Assembly: GCF_007678255.1 (NCBI RefSeq)
Contig: NZ_VEED01000023.1
Span: forward strand, 1 to 45,888
Source: Bacillus sp. X1(2014)
GTDB taxonomy: Bacteria > Bacillota > Bacilli > Bacillales_B > DSM-18226
Length of the DNA: 45,888 nucleotides
Direction of reading: 5' to 3'
Shown: positions 35,332 through 45,315 of the stretch, one piece after another
Numbering within the stretch: the first letter of the stretch is position 1
Layout: the number at the start of each line of letters is the position of its first letter
Position numbers and translations under genes: made by a program
The notes under the pieces: generated by a model
What the model was told of the DNA's origin: nothing
The model's input: the letters and a program-made list of their open reading frames with translations, nothing else
Databases searched by the model: none

Positions 35332-36672
35332 ATGAGTAAATTCAACAGCTTTCTAGAAGAGAAAGTCATGCCTGTTGCAGGAAAAATTGGTGCGCAAAGA
35401 CACTTATTGGCTCTTCGTGATGGTCTTATCGCGACCATGCCATTCATTGTCATTGGTTCATTTTTCTTGATCGTGGCTAATTTGCCGATTCCAGGTTATT
35501 CTGATTGGATGACTTCTATTTTTGGCCCAACATGGGCTGCAAAATTAAGTTATCCAGTAGATGCAACTTTCAATATCATGTCACTTATTGCAGCATTCGC
35601 AGTAGCTTACCGGCTAGCAGAAAGTTATAAACTTGACGCGATGAGTGCAGGGGCTATTTCAGTTGCTGCTTTCATGTTGACAACACCATTTAGTTTCTTA
35701 TTTACTCCTGCTGGAGCTGAAGAGGGAGTTCTGGTAACTGGTGCTATTTCAAAAGCTTTTTTAAGCAGTAAAGGTTTGTTTGTTGCGTTACTGTTTGCAA
35801 TTATATCTACAGAAATTTATCGTTGGACCGTTAAAAAAAATATTGTTATTAAAATGCCAGCGGGTGTACCGCCTAGTGTTGGTAAATCATTTGCAGCTTT
35901 AATTCCAGGATTTTTTGTTCTTCTAGTGGTTTGGGTAATCCGTTTACTTGTTGAATTGACTCCTTATCAAAGTATCAATGGCTTAGTTACGACCCTTTTA
36001 GGTGACCCGCTAAAAATGGTAGGTCTTACCCTAGGTGGAACCATTGTTGCTGAATTATTCGTAACTTTATTATGGGCTACTGGATTACACGGGACAAACA
36101 TTGTTAAAAGTGTAATGGAACCAATTTGGTTTGGTGCGATGGGTGACAATATGACGGCCTATCAAGCTGGCCAACCTCTACCACATATTGTTACACAACA
36201 ATTCTGGGATAACTTCGTCCACATCGGTGGAACAGGTGTAACCTTTGGTTTGGTTCTATCAATGGTCATGTTTGCTAAATCCCAACAAATGAAAAGTCTT
36301 GGTCGTTTGGCGTTTGCTCCTAGTATATTTAACATTAACGAGCCATTAATCTTTGGTATGCCAATCGTGTTAAACCCAATTATGATCATTCCATTTGTCC
36401 TTACTTCAATAGTTACCGTTATTGTAACATTCCTAGGAATGGATATGGGATTGGTCGCAAAACCATCCGGTATTGCAGTGCCTTGGACAATGCCGCCAAT
36501 TATCTCAGGATATCTTGCTTCTGGTGGACATATTTCAGGTGCTATCATGAATGTAGTTAACATTGCTATTTCTTTTGTAATTTATCTTCCATTCTTCAGA
36601 ATATATGATAAAGCGAAAAAGAGAGAAGAAGATGCGATGAACAAAGGTGAAGCAAAGGAAATTATCGCCTGA
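35332..36672 (+). CDS. licC: PTS lactose/cellobiose-family EIIC permease
   Basis: A 446-residue permease with about ten membrane segments. Family marks are the N-terminal RHLLALRDGLIATMPFIVIG, LWATGLHGTNIV and the substrate-site region FNINEPLIFGMPIVLNP. It transports beta-glucosides such as oligo-beta-glucosides or cellobiose with phosphorylation. 17 bp after licB with AAAGGAG. Confidence 0.95.
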   Translation: MSKFNSFLEEKVMPVAGKIGAQRHLLALRDGLIATMPFIVIGSFFLIVANLPIPGYSDWMTSIFGPTWAAKLSYPVDATFNIMSLIAAFAVAYRLAESYKLDAMSAGAISVAAFMLTTPFSFLFTPAGAEEGVLVTGAISKAFLSSKGLFVALLFAIISTEIYRWTVKKNIVIKMPAGVPPSVGKSFAALIPGFFVLLVVWVIRLLVELTPYQSINGLVTTLLGDPLKMVGLTLGGTIVAELFVTLLWATGLHGTNIVKSVMEPIWFGAMGDNMTAYQAGQPLPHIVTQQFWDNFVHIGGTGVTFGLVLSMVMFAKSQQMKSLGRLAFAPSIFNINEPLIFGMPIVLNPIMIIPFVLTSIVTVIVTFLGMDMGLVAKPSGIAVPWTMPPIISGYLASGGHISGAIMNVVNIAISFVIYLPFFRIYDKAKKREEDAMNKGEAKEIIA

Positions 36673-36691
36673 GAAAGAGACGGGGTATTAG

Positions 36692-36734
36692 TTTTGGGAC
36701 CCAAAATTGACAGGAGAGGATATTGTCCTCTCCT
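36692..36734 (+). other. Two consecutive hairpins between licC and licA
   Basis: TTTTGGG-A-CCCAAAA (36692-36706) and AGGAGAGGA-TATTG-TCCTCTCCT (36712-36734), both perfect and neither followed by T. The second contains a Shine-Dalgarno-like AGGAGAGG locked in a stem. They may shape mRNA stability or LicA translation. Confidence 0.65.
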
Positions 36735-36761
36735 AGTAAATCATATGAAAGGCTGTTAATC

Positions 36762-37082
36762 ATGAATAAAGAGGAACTTTACAATCATGCATTTCAATTA
36801 ATCCTTCATTCAGGAAATGCAAAAAGCTTAGCAATGGAAGCGATGTATGCAGCTAAAGAAGGTAATTTCGATGAAGCGGAAGCAAAACTAGCCGAAGCAG
36901 ATTCTGCATTCAATGAAGCACATCATGTTCAAACTGATTTAATCCATAAGGAAGCAGGCGGAGATGAATTCAATCTTCCTCTTATTATGATTCATGCACA
37001 AGATCATTTGATGAACTCATTGACCCTAAAAGATTTAGCGAGAGAAATCATTGAATTGCATAAACTTATCAAAAAGGCTTAA
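36762..37082 (+). CDS. licA: PTS lactose/cellobiose-family EIIA component
   Basis: A 106-residue helical EIIA. The phospho-acceptor is His78 in IMIHAQDHLMNS, the same position as in staphylococcal IIA-Lac. ATG 36762 is preferred over the in-frame start at 36723 because MNKEELYNHAFQLI is the typical family N-terminus. The start follows the second hairpin by 27 bp and has only a modest AAAGG site. Confidence 0.93.
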   Translation: MNKEELYNHAFQLILHSGNAKSLAMEAMYAAKEGNFDEAEAKLAEADSAFNEAHHVQTDLIHKEAGGDEFNLPLIMIHAQDHLMNSLTLKDLAREIIELHKLIKKA

Positions 37083-37114
37083 AACAACTGAAAAAACGTC
37101 TGTCCTTTTTAATT

Positions 37115-37135
37115 GCCCAATACTGGGCTTTTTTT
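37115..37135 (+). terminator. Terminator between licA and the GH1 gene
   Basis: GCCCA-ATAC-TGGGC with a T7 tail. The stem is short, so partial read-through into the glucosidase gene is plausible. Confidence 0.8.
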
Positions 37136-37177
37136 ATTCAAGATTATTTCACATACTCATTCTTAGAAAGGGATTGA

Positions 37178-38677
<1,500 letters not shown>

Positions 38678-38700
38678 ATTAATTAATATCAAGATTAACA

Positions 38701-38742
38701 AAACATAAAACAGGTGCTCAGTATCTGTTTTATGTTTTATTT
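38701..38742 (+). terminator. Terminator of the lic locus
   Basis: Perfect 13-bp stem AAACATAAAACAG / CTGTTTTATGTTT and a T-rich tail. Confidence 0.85.
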
Positions 38743-38846
38743 ACGCGCTTAAATCATCAAGATCCTGGCTTCAAAATTTAATGCAGTTGACTTTCCATGA
38801 TACTATAATGAGTATATGAATTTGAAATGTAATGAGGTTGAGGATC

Positions 38847-39842
38847 ATGAGTACAATTTTAGATATTGCCAAGCTTGCGGGTGTGGCGAAGAGTACGGTT
38901 TCTCGGTTTTTAAATGGCGGCTCTGTTGGGGAAGCGACGAAGAAGAAAATTGAACAAGCGATCAAGGAAACCGGGTATACTCCGAATCCATTTGCGCAGA
39001 GCTTGAAAGCGAAGAAAACGAATATTATTGGCACAATTGTCCCTCGGCTTGATTCCTACGCTTCTTCGCAAACGTTAATTGGTATTGATGAGCAATTAAA
39101 GCAGATGAATTATCAAATGCTGATCTCCAATACAAGTCAAAATCTGGAGCGAGAGATTGAAAGCATTTATAGCTTTGCCAATCAAAAGATGGCGGGGATT
39201 ATTTTGCTTGCTACCGAAATCACTGATCAGCATATCGAGGCGTTTGAAGCCGTTAAAGTTCCTGTTCTGCTAATAGGACAAGAGCATGAGGATTTTTATA
39301 GTCTGATTCATGATGATTTTTGCGCAGGTTATGAAATGGGGCGGTATGTCCTTGAAAAAGGATATCGGAAAATTGCTTATCTAGGCGTAACGGAACGGGA
39401 TATCTCAGTTGGAGTGAAGCGAAAGCAGGGCTTTAAAAAGGCAATTCAAGAAGTAGAGGATTGTGAGGTTCGCTTCTATGAGACTTTGTTCAAGATTCCA
39501 GCTGCGCAAGCTAGTGCCATCGAAATCATCCATGAATTTCAACCTTCTATCATTGTTTGTGCGACCGATAATATTGCCCTTGGGGTGATGAAGGCTGCGT
39601 ATTCAGAGGGGCTAACAATTCCAAAAGATATTGCGTTAACAGGTTTTGGTGGATATGATGTGACAGAGATCATGCATCCGGGCTTGACGACGGCGAAGTT
39701 TTTTTACAAAGAAGCAGGGGAAACGGCTGCAAAACATATTGTAGAGTTAGTTAATGAGCGCCCTGTGGAAAAAGTAACCATTTCTAAATTTGAAATTATT
39801 GAGCGAGAAAGCGTTGACAATTTCTTTCATCGTCCACTATAA
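38847..39842 (+). CDS. scrR: LacI-family sucrose operon repressor
   Basis: A 331-residue LacI-type repressor. The HTH is TILDIAKLAGVAKSTVSRFL and the hinge helix NPFAQSLKAKKTN; a periplasmic-binding-like sensor domain fills the rest (ATDNIALGVMKAAYSEG, DIALTGFGGYD). ATG 38847 follows GAGGTTGAGG; the in-frame start at 38832 lies upstream of it. It precedes scrA and three GGAACCGGTTCC-type operators. The effector is probably fructose or a fructose phosphate from sucrose, as for other ScrR proteins. Confidence 0.9.
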   Translation: MSTILDIAKLAGVAKSTVSRFLNGGSVGEATKKKIEQAIKETGYTPNPFAQSLKAKKTNIIGTIVPRLDSYASSQTLIGIDEQLKQMNYQMLISNTSQNLEREIESIYSFANQKMAGIILLATEITDQHIEAFEAVKVPVLLIGQEHEDFYSLIHDDFCAGYEMGRYVLEKGYRKIAYLGVTERDISVGVKRKQGFKKAIQEVEDCEVRFYETLFKIPAAQASAIEIIHEFQPSIIVCATDNIALGVMKAAYSEGLTIPKDIALTGFGGYDVTEIMHPGLTTAKFFYKEAGETAAKHIVELVNERPVEKVTISKFEIIERESVDNFFHRPL

Positions 39843-39852
39843 TAAAAACAAC

Positions 39853-39864
39853 GAAACCGGTTCC
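39853..39864. promoter_or_regulatory. ScrR operator O1 (half-degenerate)
   Basis: GAAACCGGTTCC, one base off the palindrome GGAACCGGTTCC, just after the scrR stop. Confidence 0.7.
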
Positions 39865-39940
39865 AATCAAGAGAACCTTTTCACTTGGTAACAAACGAAT
39901 TCGGTTTCTCTTTTAATCAATTATTTTTTTACTATACTTT

Positions 39941-39952
39941 GGAACCGGTTCC
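39941..39952. promoter_or_regulatory. ScrR operator O2
   Basis: Perfect palindrome GGAACCGGTTCC, 3 bp after a possible -10 TATACT (39933-39938), so a bound repressor would block initiation. Confidence 0.85.
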
Positions 39953-39985
39953 GTAAATGAAGGGTTTTATTTTTTACCTAACTTT

Positions 39986-39997
39986 GGAACCGGTTCC
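39986..39997. promoter_or_regulatory. ScrR operator O3
   Basis: Perfect palindrome GGAACCGGTTCC, 45 bp after O2 and 34 bp before scrA. Both copies share the flank CTTT on the left. Confidence 0.85.
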
Positions 39998-40030
39998 TAA
40001 GTCAAATCAAAGAAAAAGAGAGGGATTAAG

Positions 40031-41482
40031 ATGGATCATAAAAAAATTGCACGGGAAGTTCTTAATGCCATTGGTGGTCAGGAAAACGTATCTGCTGCAG
40101 CGCATTGCGCCACACGTTTACGTCTAGTTTTACATGATGAATCAATCGTTAACCAAGCAGCGTTGGATAACATGGATGTTGTGAAAGGGACCTTTTCAAC
40201 GGGAGGTCAGTTTCAAATTATCTTAGGATCTGGAACAGTGAACGAGGTCTATAAGCACTTGGCGGAGATGTCTGGTCAAACGGAAATGTCAACGAGTGAT
40301 GTGAAAGACGTGGCAGCGAAGAAACTGAATCCAGTTCAGCGATTCGTCAAAATGCTGTCAGACATTTTTGTTCCGATTATCCCAGCGATTGTAGCTGGTG
40401 GTTTACTAATGGGAATCAACAATATCCTAACGGCTCCAGACTTGTTTATTGAAGGAAAATCTTTAGTGGATGCTAATCCAGAAATGGCGGATTTAGCTGC
40501 ACTCATTAATACTTTTGCAAATGCAGCCTTTGTCTTTTTACCAATTCTAATTGGTTTTTCAGCAACGAAACGGTTTGGAGGTAATCCTTTCCTTGGGGCC
40601 ACACTTGGAATGCTAATGGTTCATCCGGATTTATTAAATGGGTACGGTTACGGTGCCGCGTTACTGAAAAATGAAGTCCCTGTTTGGAATCTTTTTGGCC
40701 TAGAAATTGAAAAGGTGGGTTATCAGGGAACCGTACTTCCTGTTCTTGCCGCGTCTTTTATTCTAGCAAAAATTGAAACATCTTTACGGAAGGTTGTTCC
40801 TTCTGCTTTAGATAATCTATTAACACCATTATTGTCTATCTTTATTACCGGAGTTTTAACGTTCACCTTGGTAGGACCACTAACACGCTCAGCTGGTAAT
40901 CTATTAACAGATGGAATTGTCTGGTTATATGACACAACAGGTGTTATTGGCGGAATCATCTTCGGTTTACTTTATGCACCAATTGTTATTACAGGTATGC
41001 ACCATAGCTTTATTGCGGTAGAAACGCAATTGCTTGCCGATGTTGTGAAAACGGGTGGATCGTTTATCTTCGTCATTGCGGCGATGTCAAACATTGCACA
41101 AGGAGCCGCGACACTTGCTGTGCTAAAGACAACGAAAAATGCCAAGATCAAAGGAACCGCTTCAGCAGCTGGGATCTCTGCCTTATTAGGGATTACGGAA
41201 CCAGCGATGTTTGGGGTTAACTTGAAATTACGCTATCCCTTTATCGGTGCCATTATTGGATCTGCTGTGGGATCTGGCTTTGTTACGGTGTTCAAGGTTA
41301 AAGCGACTGCGTTAGGGGCAGCGGGTATACCAGGAATTATCTCGATTCGTCCAGATTCAATTATTTCTTATGTGATCGGTATGGCCATTGCGTTTGCCGT
41401 AGCATTTATCGTTACGATTGTTTTAGCGAAGAGAGAAGAAAAAATAGCAGACAAAAAAACATCTGGTCAAGCAGCTGCATAA
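40031..41482 (+). CDS. scrA: PTS sucrose-specific EIIBC
   Basis: A 483-residue EIIBC. The EIIB domain (1-85) has phosphocysteine Cys26 in AAHCATRLRL; the EIIC domain has about ten membrane segments with IPAIVAGGLLMGINN, VITGMHHSFIAVE and GITEPAMFGVNLK. There is no EIIA domain, so it borrows one (for example the glucose or trehalose EIIA) as sucrose EIIBCs do. It is expected to deliver sucrose-6-phosphate to ScrB. RBS AGAGGG. Confidence 0.95.
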   Translation: MDHKKIAREVLNAIGGQENVSAAAHCATRLRLVLHDESIVNQAALDNMDVVKGTFSTGGQFQIILGSGTVNEVYKHLAEMSGQTEMSTSDVKDVAAKKLNPVQRFVKMLSDIFVPIIPAIVAGGLLMGINNILTAPDLFIEGKSLVDANPEMADLAALINTFANAAFVFLPILIGFSATKRFGGNPFLGATLGMLMVHPDLLNGYGYGAALLKNEVPVWNLFGLEIEKVGYQGTVLPVLAASFILAKIETSLRKVVPSALDNLLTPLLSIFITGVLTFTLVGPLTRSAGNLLTDGIVWLYDTTGVIGGIIFGLLYAPIVITGMHHSFIAVETQLLADVVKTGGSFIFVIAAMSNIAQGAATLAVLKTTKNAKIKGTASAAGISALLGITEPAMFGVNLKLRYPFIGAIIGSAVGSGFVTVFKVKATALGAAGIPGIISIRPDSIISYVIGMAIAFAVAFIVTIVLAKREEKIADKKTSGQAAA

Positions 41483-41540
41483 TAAAAGACTGAAAAGGGG
41501 AATCCAGTGATTCTCCTTTCTGTATTAGGAGTGAATCAGC

Positions 41541-43016
41541 ATGGAATGGACAACCGAACAACGATACAGAAGCATGGACGACGTAAACGAAAAGGAAATT
41601 CAAGCGTTAGCTAAACTTGTGAATCAATGTCCATGGCGGCAGACTTTTCATATTCAGCCGCTGACAGGATTGTTAAATGACCCGAATGGCTTTAGTTATT
41701 TTAACGGGGAATATCATTTATTCTATCAATGGTTTCCGCTTGGACCGGTTCATGGGTTGAAGCATTGGTATCACACGAAGTCTAAAGACCTTGTTCATTG
41801 GAAAAATGTTGGAATGGGCATTGAGCCGTCGAATGAATTTGATAGTCATGGGGCGTATTCTGGAAGTGGAATTGAACATGCTGGGAAATTATATTTAATG
41901 TACACTGGCAACACGCGTGATGAAAATTGGAATCGACACCCGTATCAATGTTTGGCTGTACTGAATCCGGATGGAAGCCTTGTGAAAATGGATGCACCTG
42001 TGATTGGTGATATTCCAAGTGGCTATACCGATCATTTTCGCGATCCAAAGGTTTGGCAGCATGGGGATCATTTCTACGCGGTAATTGGCGCTCAAAGGAA
42101 AAATGAGACAGGAAGTGTCGTCTTGTATCGCACTAGTGATCTAAAAGATTGGCAGTTTGCGGGTGAATTGAAGACTGGTTTAGGTGAAGATTTCGGTTAT
42201 ATGTGGGAATGTCCGGATTATTTTGAGCTGGACGAGCAAGGTGTGTTCCTTTTCTCCCCACAAGGGTTAAAGGCGGAAGGCGATCATTATCAAAACATTT
42301 ATCAATCAGGGTATGTAATTGGAAGTCCAATAGATCTAGAGAATATTGAATTAAAGCATGGTGCATTTCATGAGTTGGATCGTGGGTTTGATTTTTACGC
42401 ACCACAATCGACGGTGGATCATCAGGGGAGACGGATTTTAGTCGGCTGGATGGGATTACCGGAGATTGATTATCCCACTGATAAAAATGGGTGGGCACAC
42501 TGTTTAACACTCCCTCGGGAGCTATCGGTTAAAGATGGAAAGCTGGTTCAGCAGCCAGTGCCTGAGCTAGAATTGCTGCGCGGGGAAAAGGTGGAAACCA
42601 GTCAAGTAGTAGATAATGAAAATGTTAGTTTGGATCACTTCGAGGGAGACGTGTATGAGCTTCTTGCGGAATTCTCTGATAGTACAGCAGAGGAGTTTGG
42701 TTTAGAACTTCGAGTCGGAGAAATAGAGAAAACCGTGATTAAATACGATGCGGTTGCGAAAAAGGTTGTATTTGACCGGACTGGGTCGGGCGAATCTTTT
42801 GCTGAGGAGTTTGGTACCGTAAGGAAATGTAGGTTGGACGCTGAAAAGATTTCGTTCCGAATCTTTGTGGATGTCTCCTCTGTCGAAGTGTTTGTAAATA
42901 ATGGGGAAGAAGTATTTACGGGACGGATTTTTCCTGGTAAAAATAGTAATGGAATCCGTGTGTTTGCTCGTGGTGGCCAAACGAAGGTAAAGGCTGTTAA
43001 ATGGGATATCATATAA
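41541..43016 (+). CDS. scrB: Sucrose-6-phosphate hydrolase (GH32)
   Basis: A 491-residue GH32 enzyme. The nucleophile is Asp47 in GLLNDPNGF, the transition-state stabiliser Asp168 in HFRDPKVW and the acid/base Glu223 in WECPDYF; the C-terminal beta sandwich contains SVEVFVNNGEEVF. It splits sucrose-6-phosphate into glucose-6-phosphate and fructose. No signal peptide, as expected for the intracellular enzyme. Good TAGGAG site. It lies 58 bp after scrA. Confidence 0.95.
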   Translation: MEWTTEQRYRSMDDVNEKEIQALAKLVNQCPWRQTFHIQPLTGLLNDPNGFSYFNGEYHLFYQWFPLGPVHGLKHWYHTKSKDLVHWKNVGMGIEPSNEFDSHGAYSGSGIEHAGKLYLMYTGNTRDENWNRHPYQCLAVLNPDGSLVKMDAPVIGDIPSGYTDHFRDPKVWQHGDHFYAVIGAQRKNETGSVVLYRTSDLKDWQFAGELKTGLGEDFGYMWECPDYFELDEQGVFLFSPQGLKAEGDHYQNIYQSGYVIGSPIDLENIELKHGAFHELDRGFDFYAPQSTVDHQGRRILVGWMGLPEIDYPTDKNGWAHCLTLPRELSVKDGKLVQQPVPELELLRGEKVETSQVVDNENVSLDHFEGDVYELLAEFSDSTAEEFGLELRVGEIEKTVIKYDAVAKKVVFDRTGSGESFAEEFGTVRKCRLDAEKISFRIFVDVSSVEVFVNNGEEVFTGRIFPGKNSNGIRVFARGGQTKVKAVKWDII

Positions 43017-43044
43017 ATTTATTAGACTTACTTGAGGTGACAGA

Positions 43045-44013
43045 ATGGGAAAGCTTTTTTCGATTGGTGAAGTGTTAATTGATTTTATTCCACTTCAAAA
43101 AGGGGTGGCTTTAAAGGATGTTTTTTCTTTTGAGAGGGCTCCTGGCGGGGCGCCGGCAAATGTGGCCGCGGCCGTTGCGAAATATGGGCAGAAAGCAGCG
43201 ATGATTTCTAAATTAGGAAACGATGCGTTTGGCGACTTTTTAGTCGAGCAGCTTGTCGAGGCTGGTGTTGAGATGAACAAAGTATACCGAACTGGGGAAG
43301 CGAATACGGCTTTGGCTTTTGTCTCGTTAAAAGAAAACGGGGAACGTGATTTTTCATTTTACCGTAATCCTTCCGCTGATTTGTTGTTAAGTGAGGAGGA
43401 AATCGTGCCAGCATGGTTCCAAGCGGGAGATATTCTCCACTTTTGCTCGGTTGATCTTGTGGAAAGCCCAATGAAACAGGCGCATAAAAAAGCAATAGCG
43501 GCTGTCTCAGATGCGGATGGCTTGGTCAGCTTTGACCCAAATGTACGGCTGCCGCTTTGGGAAAATCCAGAAGAATGTCGTAAGGCGATTCTCGAATTTC
43601 TACCGACTGCGGATATCGTAAAAGTTTCCGATGAAGAGCTAAATTTTATTACGGGAATAAAAGATGAGTCGGATGCTATTCAATCGTTGTTTGTTGGAAA
43701 CGTGAAGGCAGTTGTCTATACAAAGGGAGCTGCTGGTGCGGATTTGTTTTTAAAGGATGAAAGGATTGAATCGAGAGGATACTCAGTTAATCCTGTGGAC
43801 ACTACTGGAGCGGGTGACGCCTTCATGGGCGGATTTTTATATCAATTGCTAGAATTGAAAGCAAACCCGGCTAATCTCGAGGATGTATTACGGGGCAATC
43901 AAACAGAAATATTGCAATTTGCCAATGCAAGTGGTGCTCTCACCACAACAGGCAAAGGAGCAATCTCTGCTCTTCCGACTAAGGGGGAAGTTGAGGCGCT
44001 TATAGGAAAGTGA
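43045..44013 (+). CDS. scrK: Fructokinase (PfkB family)
   Basis: A 322-residue PfkB/ribokinase-fold kinase. The N-terminal substrate motif is APGGAPANVAAAVAKYG; the C-terminal signature DTTGAGDAFMGGF carries the catalytic Asp and anion hole. It phosphorylates fructose released by ScrB. 28 bp after scrB; last gene of scrABK. Confidence 0.94.
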   Translation: MGKLFSIGEVLIDFIPLQKGVALKDVFSFERAPGGAPANVAAAVAKYGQKAAMISKLGNDAFGDFLVEQLVEAGVEMNKVYRTGEANTALAFVSLKENGERDFSFYRNPSADLLLSEEEIVPAWFQAGDILHFCSVDLVESPMKQAHKKAIAAVSDADGLVSFDPNVRLPLWENPEECRKAILEFLPTADIVKVSDEELNFITGIKDESDAIQSLFVGNVKAVVYTKGAAGADLFLKDERIESRGYSVNPVDTTGAGDAFMGGFLYQLLELKANPANLEDVLRGNQTEILQFANASGALTTTGKGAISALPTKGEVEALIGK

Positions 44014-44017
44014 TAAC

Positions 44018-44061
44018 AAAGGTTTTCCATTAGTTCTTTGAACGTTTGGGAAGCCTCTTTT
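44018..44061 (+). terminator. Terminator of the scr operon
   Basis: AGGTTTTCCA / TGGGAAGCCT with G-U pairs and CTTTT tail; the loop is long. Confidence 0.65.
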
Positions 44062-44107
44062 CATTTCTTTGAGATATTTCCCCCATATCGATGGGCAGAA
44101 TCATTTC

Positions 44108-44124
44108 ATATCGCAGGGCGATAT
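44108..44124. repeat. Palindrome copy 1 (ATATCGC-N3-GCGATAT)
   Basis: ATATCGC-AGG-GCGATAT, a perfect 7+3+7 inverted repeat, 54 bp before the MerR/coiled-coil gene. Two related copies follow the gene. Confidence 0.85.
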
Positions 44125-44177
44125 GTCTTGCAAAAAAGTCTAAAAACCTTCATATTTAATAGAAAAGGAGGTCCGAT

Positions 44178-44885
44178 ATGCGACGTGATATACAACCGAA
44201 TGAACGTGCTTTCTCTTCCAAAGAAGCGGCAGAAGAAGTAGGGATTGCAACGCCCACTGTTCGAAAGTATGGGCAAATCTTAGAGCGGAATGGATATGAG
44301 TTTTTGAAGGATGGCGACCGACGTATCTTTGTTCAATCTGATATCGAAGCGCTTATAGCGTTACGCGATACGGACAAGCCCCTAGACGATACGGCTAAGG
44401 ACATTGTGTATGAACAAAAAGAAAGATTAGAAGGATCGAATGAAACGGAGATCGCGGTGCAGGAAATATTTGGGAACTTACCTCAAGACCCCAATCAATT
44501 AAAAGAGGTCTTAATGTTTTTAGTCAATGAACTTGCTGCTGCACGTGAAATGAATGTCCAATTGACAAACGATATGTCAGGGCTGAAAACCTCGGTTTCC
44601 CGACTTCAGCAAGATCACCATGTTATAAGTTCTAGTATTGCAAACTCAGCGCAAAAAACAAATGCAAAAATTGAAAAATTAACTGAACAACAAAATAAAC
44701 ACTATGAAACATTGATGCAACAAGAAATACAAAAAAGTGAATCCTTACAAAAAGAGATACAAAATATACGGGACGAACTGGAAAAAGAATGGCGTTCACA
44801 AAATGATTTTAATAAACGCTTAGAAGAAGCAATAGAAAAACCTAAAATAAAATGGGGAGGGCTTTTATCGATATTTCGAAAATAA
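44178..44885 (+). CDS. MerR-like HTH / coiled-coil protein (DUF3967-type, RacA-like layout)
   Basis: A 235-residue soluble protein. N-terminus 1-65: MerR-type HTH (FSSKEAAEEVGIATPTVRKY, then GDRRIFVQSDIEALIAL). Residues about 100-215 are a long coiled coil rich in Gln, Lys and Glu. The end WGGLLSIFRK resembles the DUF3967 tail of plasmid/phage-associated regulators in Bacillus. A DNA-reading head on a long coil is also the layout of the chromosome-anchoring protein RacA. AAAGGAGG precedes ATG 44178. The gene lies between copies of one palindrome, which suggests these are its own binding sites. Function not recognised; regulation or DNA partition are both possible. Confidence 0.8.
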   Translation: MRRDIQPNERAFSSKEAAEEVGIATPTVRKYGQILERNGYEFLKDGDRRIFVQSDIEALIALRDTDKPLDDTAKDIVYEQKERLEGSNETEIAVQEIFGNLPQDPNQLKEVLMFLVNELAAAREMNVQLTNDMSGLKTSVSRLQQDHHVISSSIANSAQKTNAKIEKLTEQQNKHYETLMQQEIQKSESLQKEIQNIRDELEKEWRSQNDFNKRLEEAIEKPKIKWGGLLSIFRK

Positions 44886-44919
44886 AGTGCCTGTTTAGGT
44901 GGCTCTATTTTGTATTTCG

Positions 44920-44934
44920 TATCGCAGGGCGATA
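44920..44934. repeat. Palindrome copy 2 (TATCGC-N3-GCGATA)
   Basis: TATCGC-AGG-GCGATA, preceded by TTTCG, 35 bp after the stop of the MerR/coiled-coil gene. Confidence 0.85.
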
Positions 44935-44945
44935 TATTTTTTTCG

Positions 44946-44960
44946 TATCGCTAGGCGATA
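44946..44960. repeat. Palindrome copy 3 (TATCGC-N3-GCGATA)
   Basis: TATCGC-TAG-GCGATA, also preceded by TTTCG, 26 bp after copy 2. The arms are kept while the spacer varies, which points to protein binding. Confidence 0.85.
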
Positions 44961-44964
44961 TACT

Positions 44965-45060
44965 AAGTGTCTTGTGCACCCACAAAAAGAAAGATTAGAA
45001 AAACCATTGCGATACCCAATACAAATGAAATTCTACCCCACGACCATAATCAATTAAAAT
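44965..45060 (+). pseudogene. Decayed partial copy of the MerR/coiled-coil gene
   Basis: acaaaaagaaagattagaa (from 44982) is identical to a stretch starting near 44414 in the intact gene. Downstream, AATCAATTAAAA (about 45048) matches the same word near 44492 with a deletion of about 13 bp between. It is too short and broken to be read. It implies an older duplication of palindrome plus gene. Confidence 0.55.
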
Positions 45061-45194
45061 TTCACTATTTTTCAAATTTCAACAAATTCCCGGGAAATAT
45101 CTACAAATTCTGAGTATGTATCGACAAAATTAAAAGCTATTATAAATATATATGTTTAGATGAATGGAAGGCCTAATGTAATATCACTATTTCT

Positions 45195-45240
45195 CAAAAA
45201 AGCATCAAACCTTGATTATTCTGGTTTAATGCTTTTTTTA
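45195..45240. terminator. Bidirectional terminator
   Basis: AAAAAAGCAT-C-AAACC pairs with GGTTT-A-ATGCTTTTTT, loop of 11 bases, T7 on the plus strand and A6 on the left. Confidence 0.85.
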
Positions 45241-45315
45241 TTTATGCTATTTTCGGTATTATTGTTGTTTTTGGAACCGATATAGTCATAAAAATCTACA
45301 GAAGGAATTATAATT

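Noticed and set aside
44038..44241. 67-residue open frame upstream of the MerR/coiled-coil gene
   Set aside because: It spans the scr terminator tail, the palindrome and the ribosome binding site of the next gene, and its start lacks a ribosome site.
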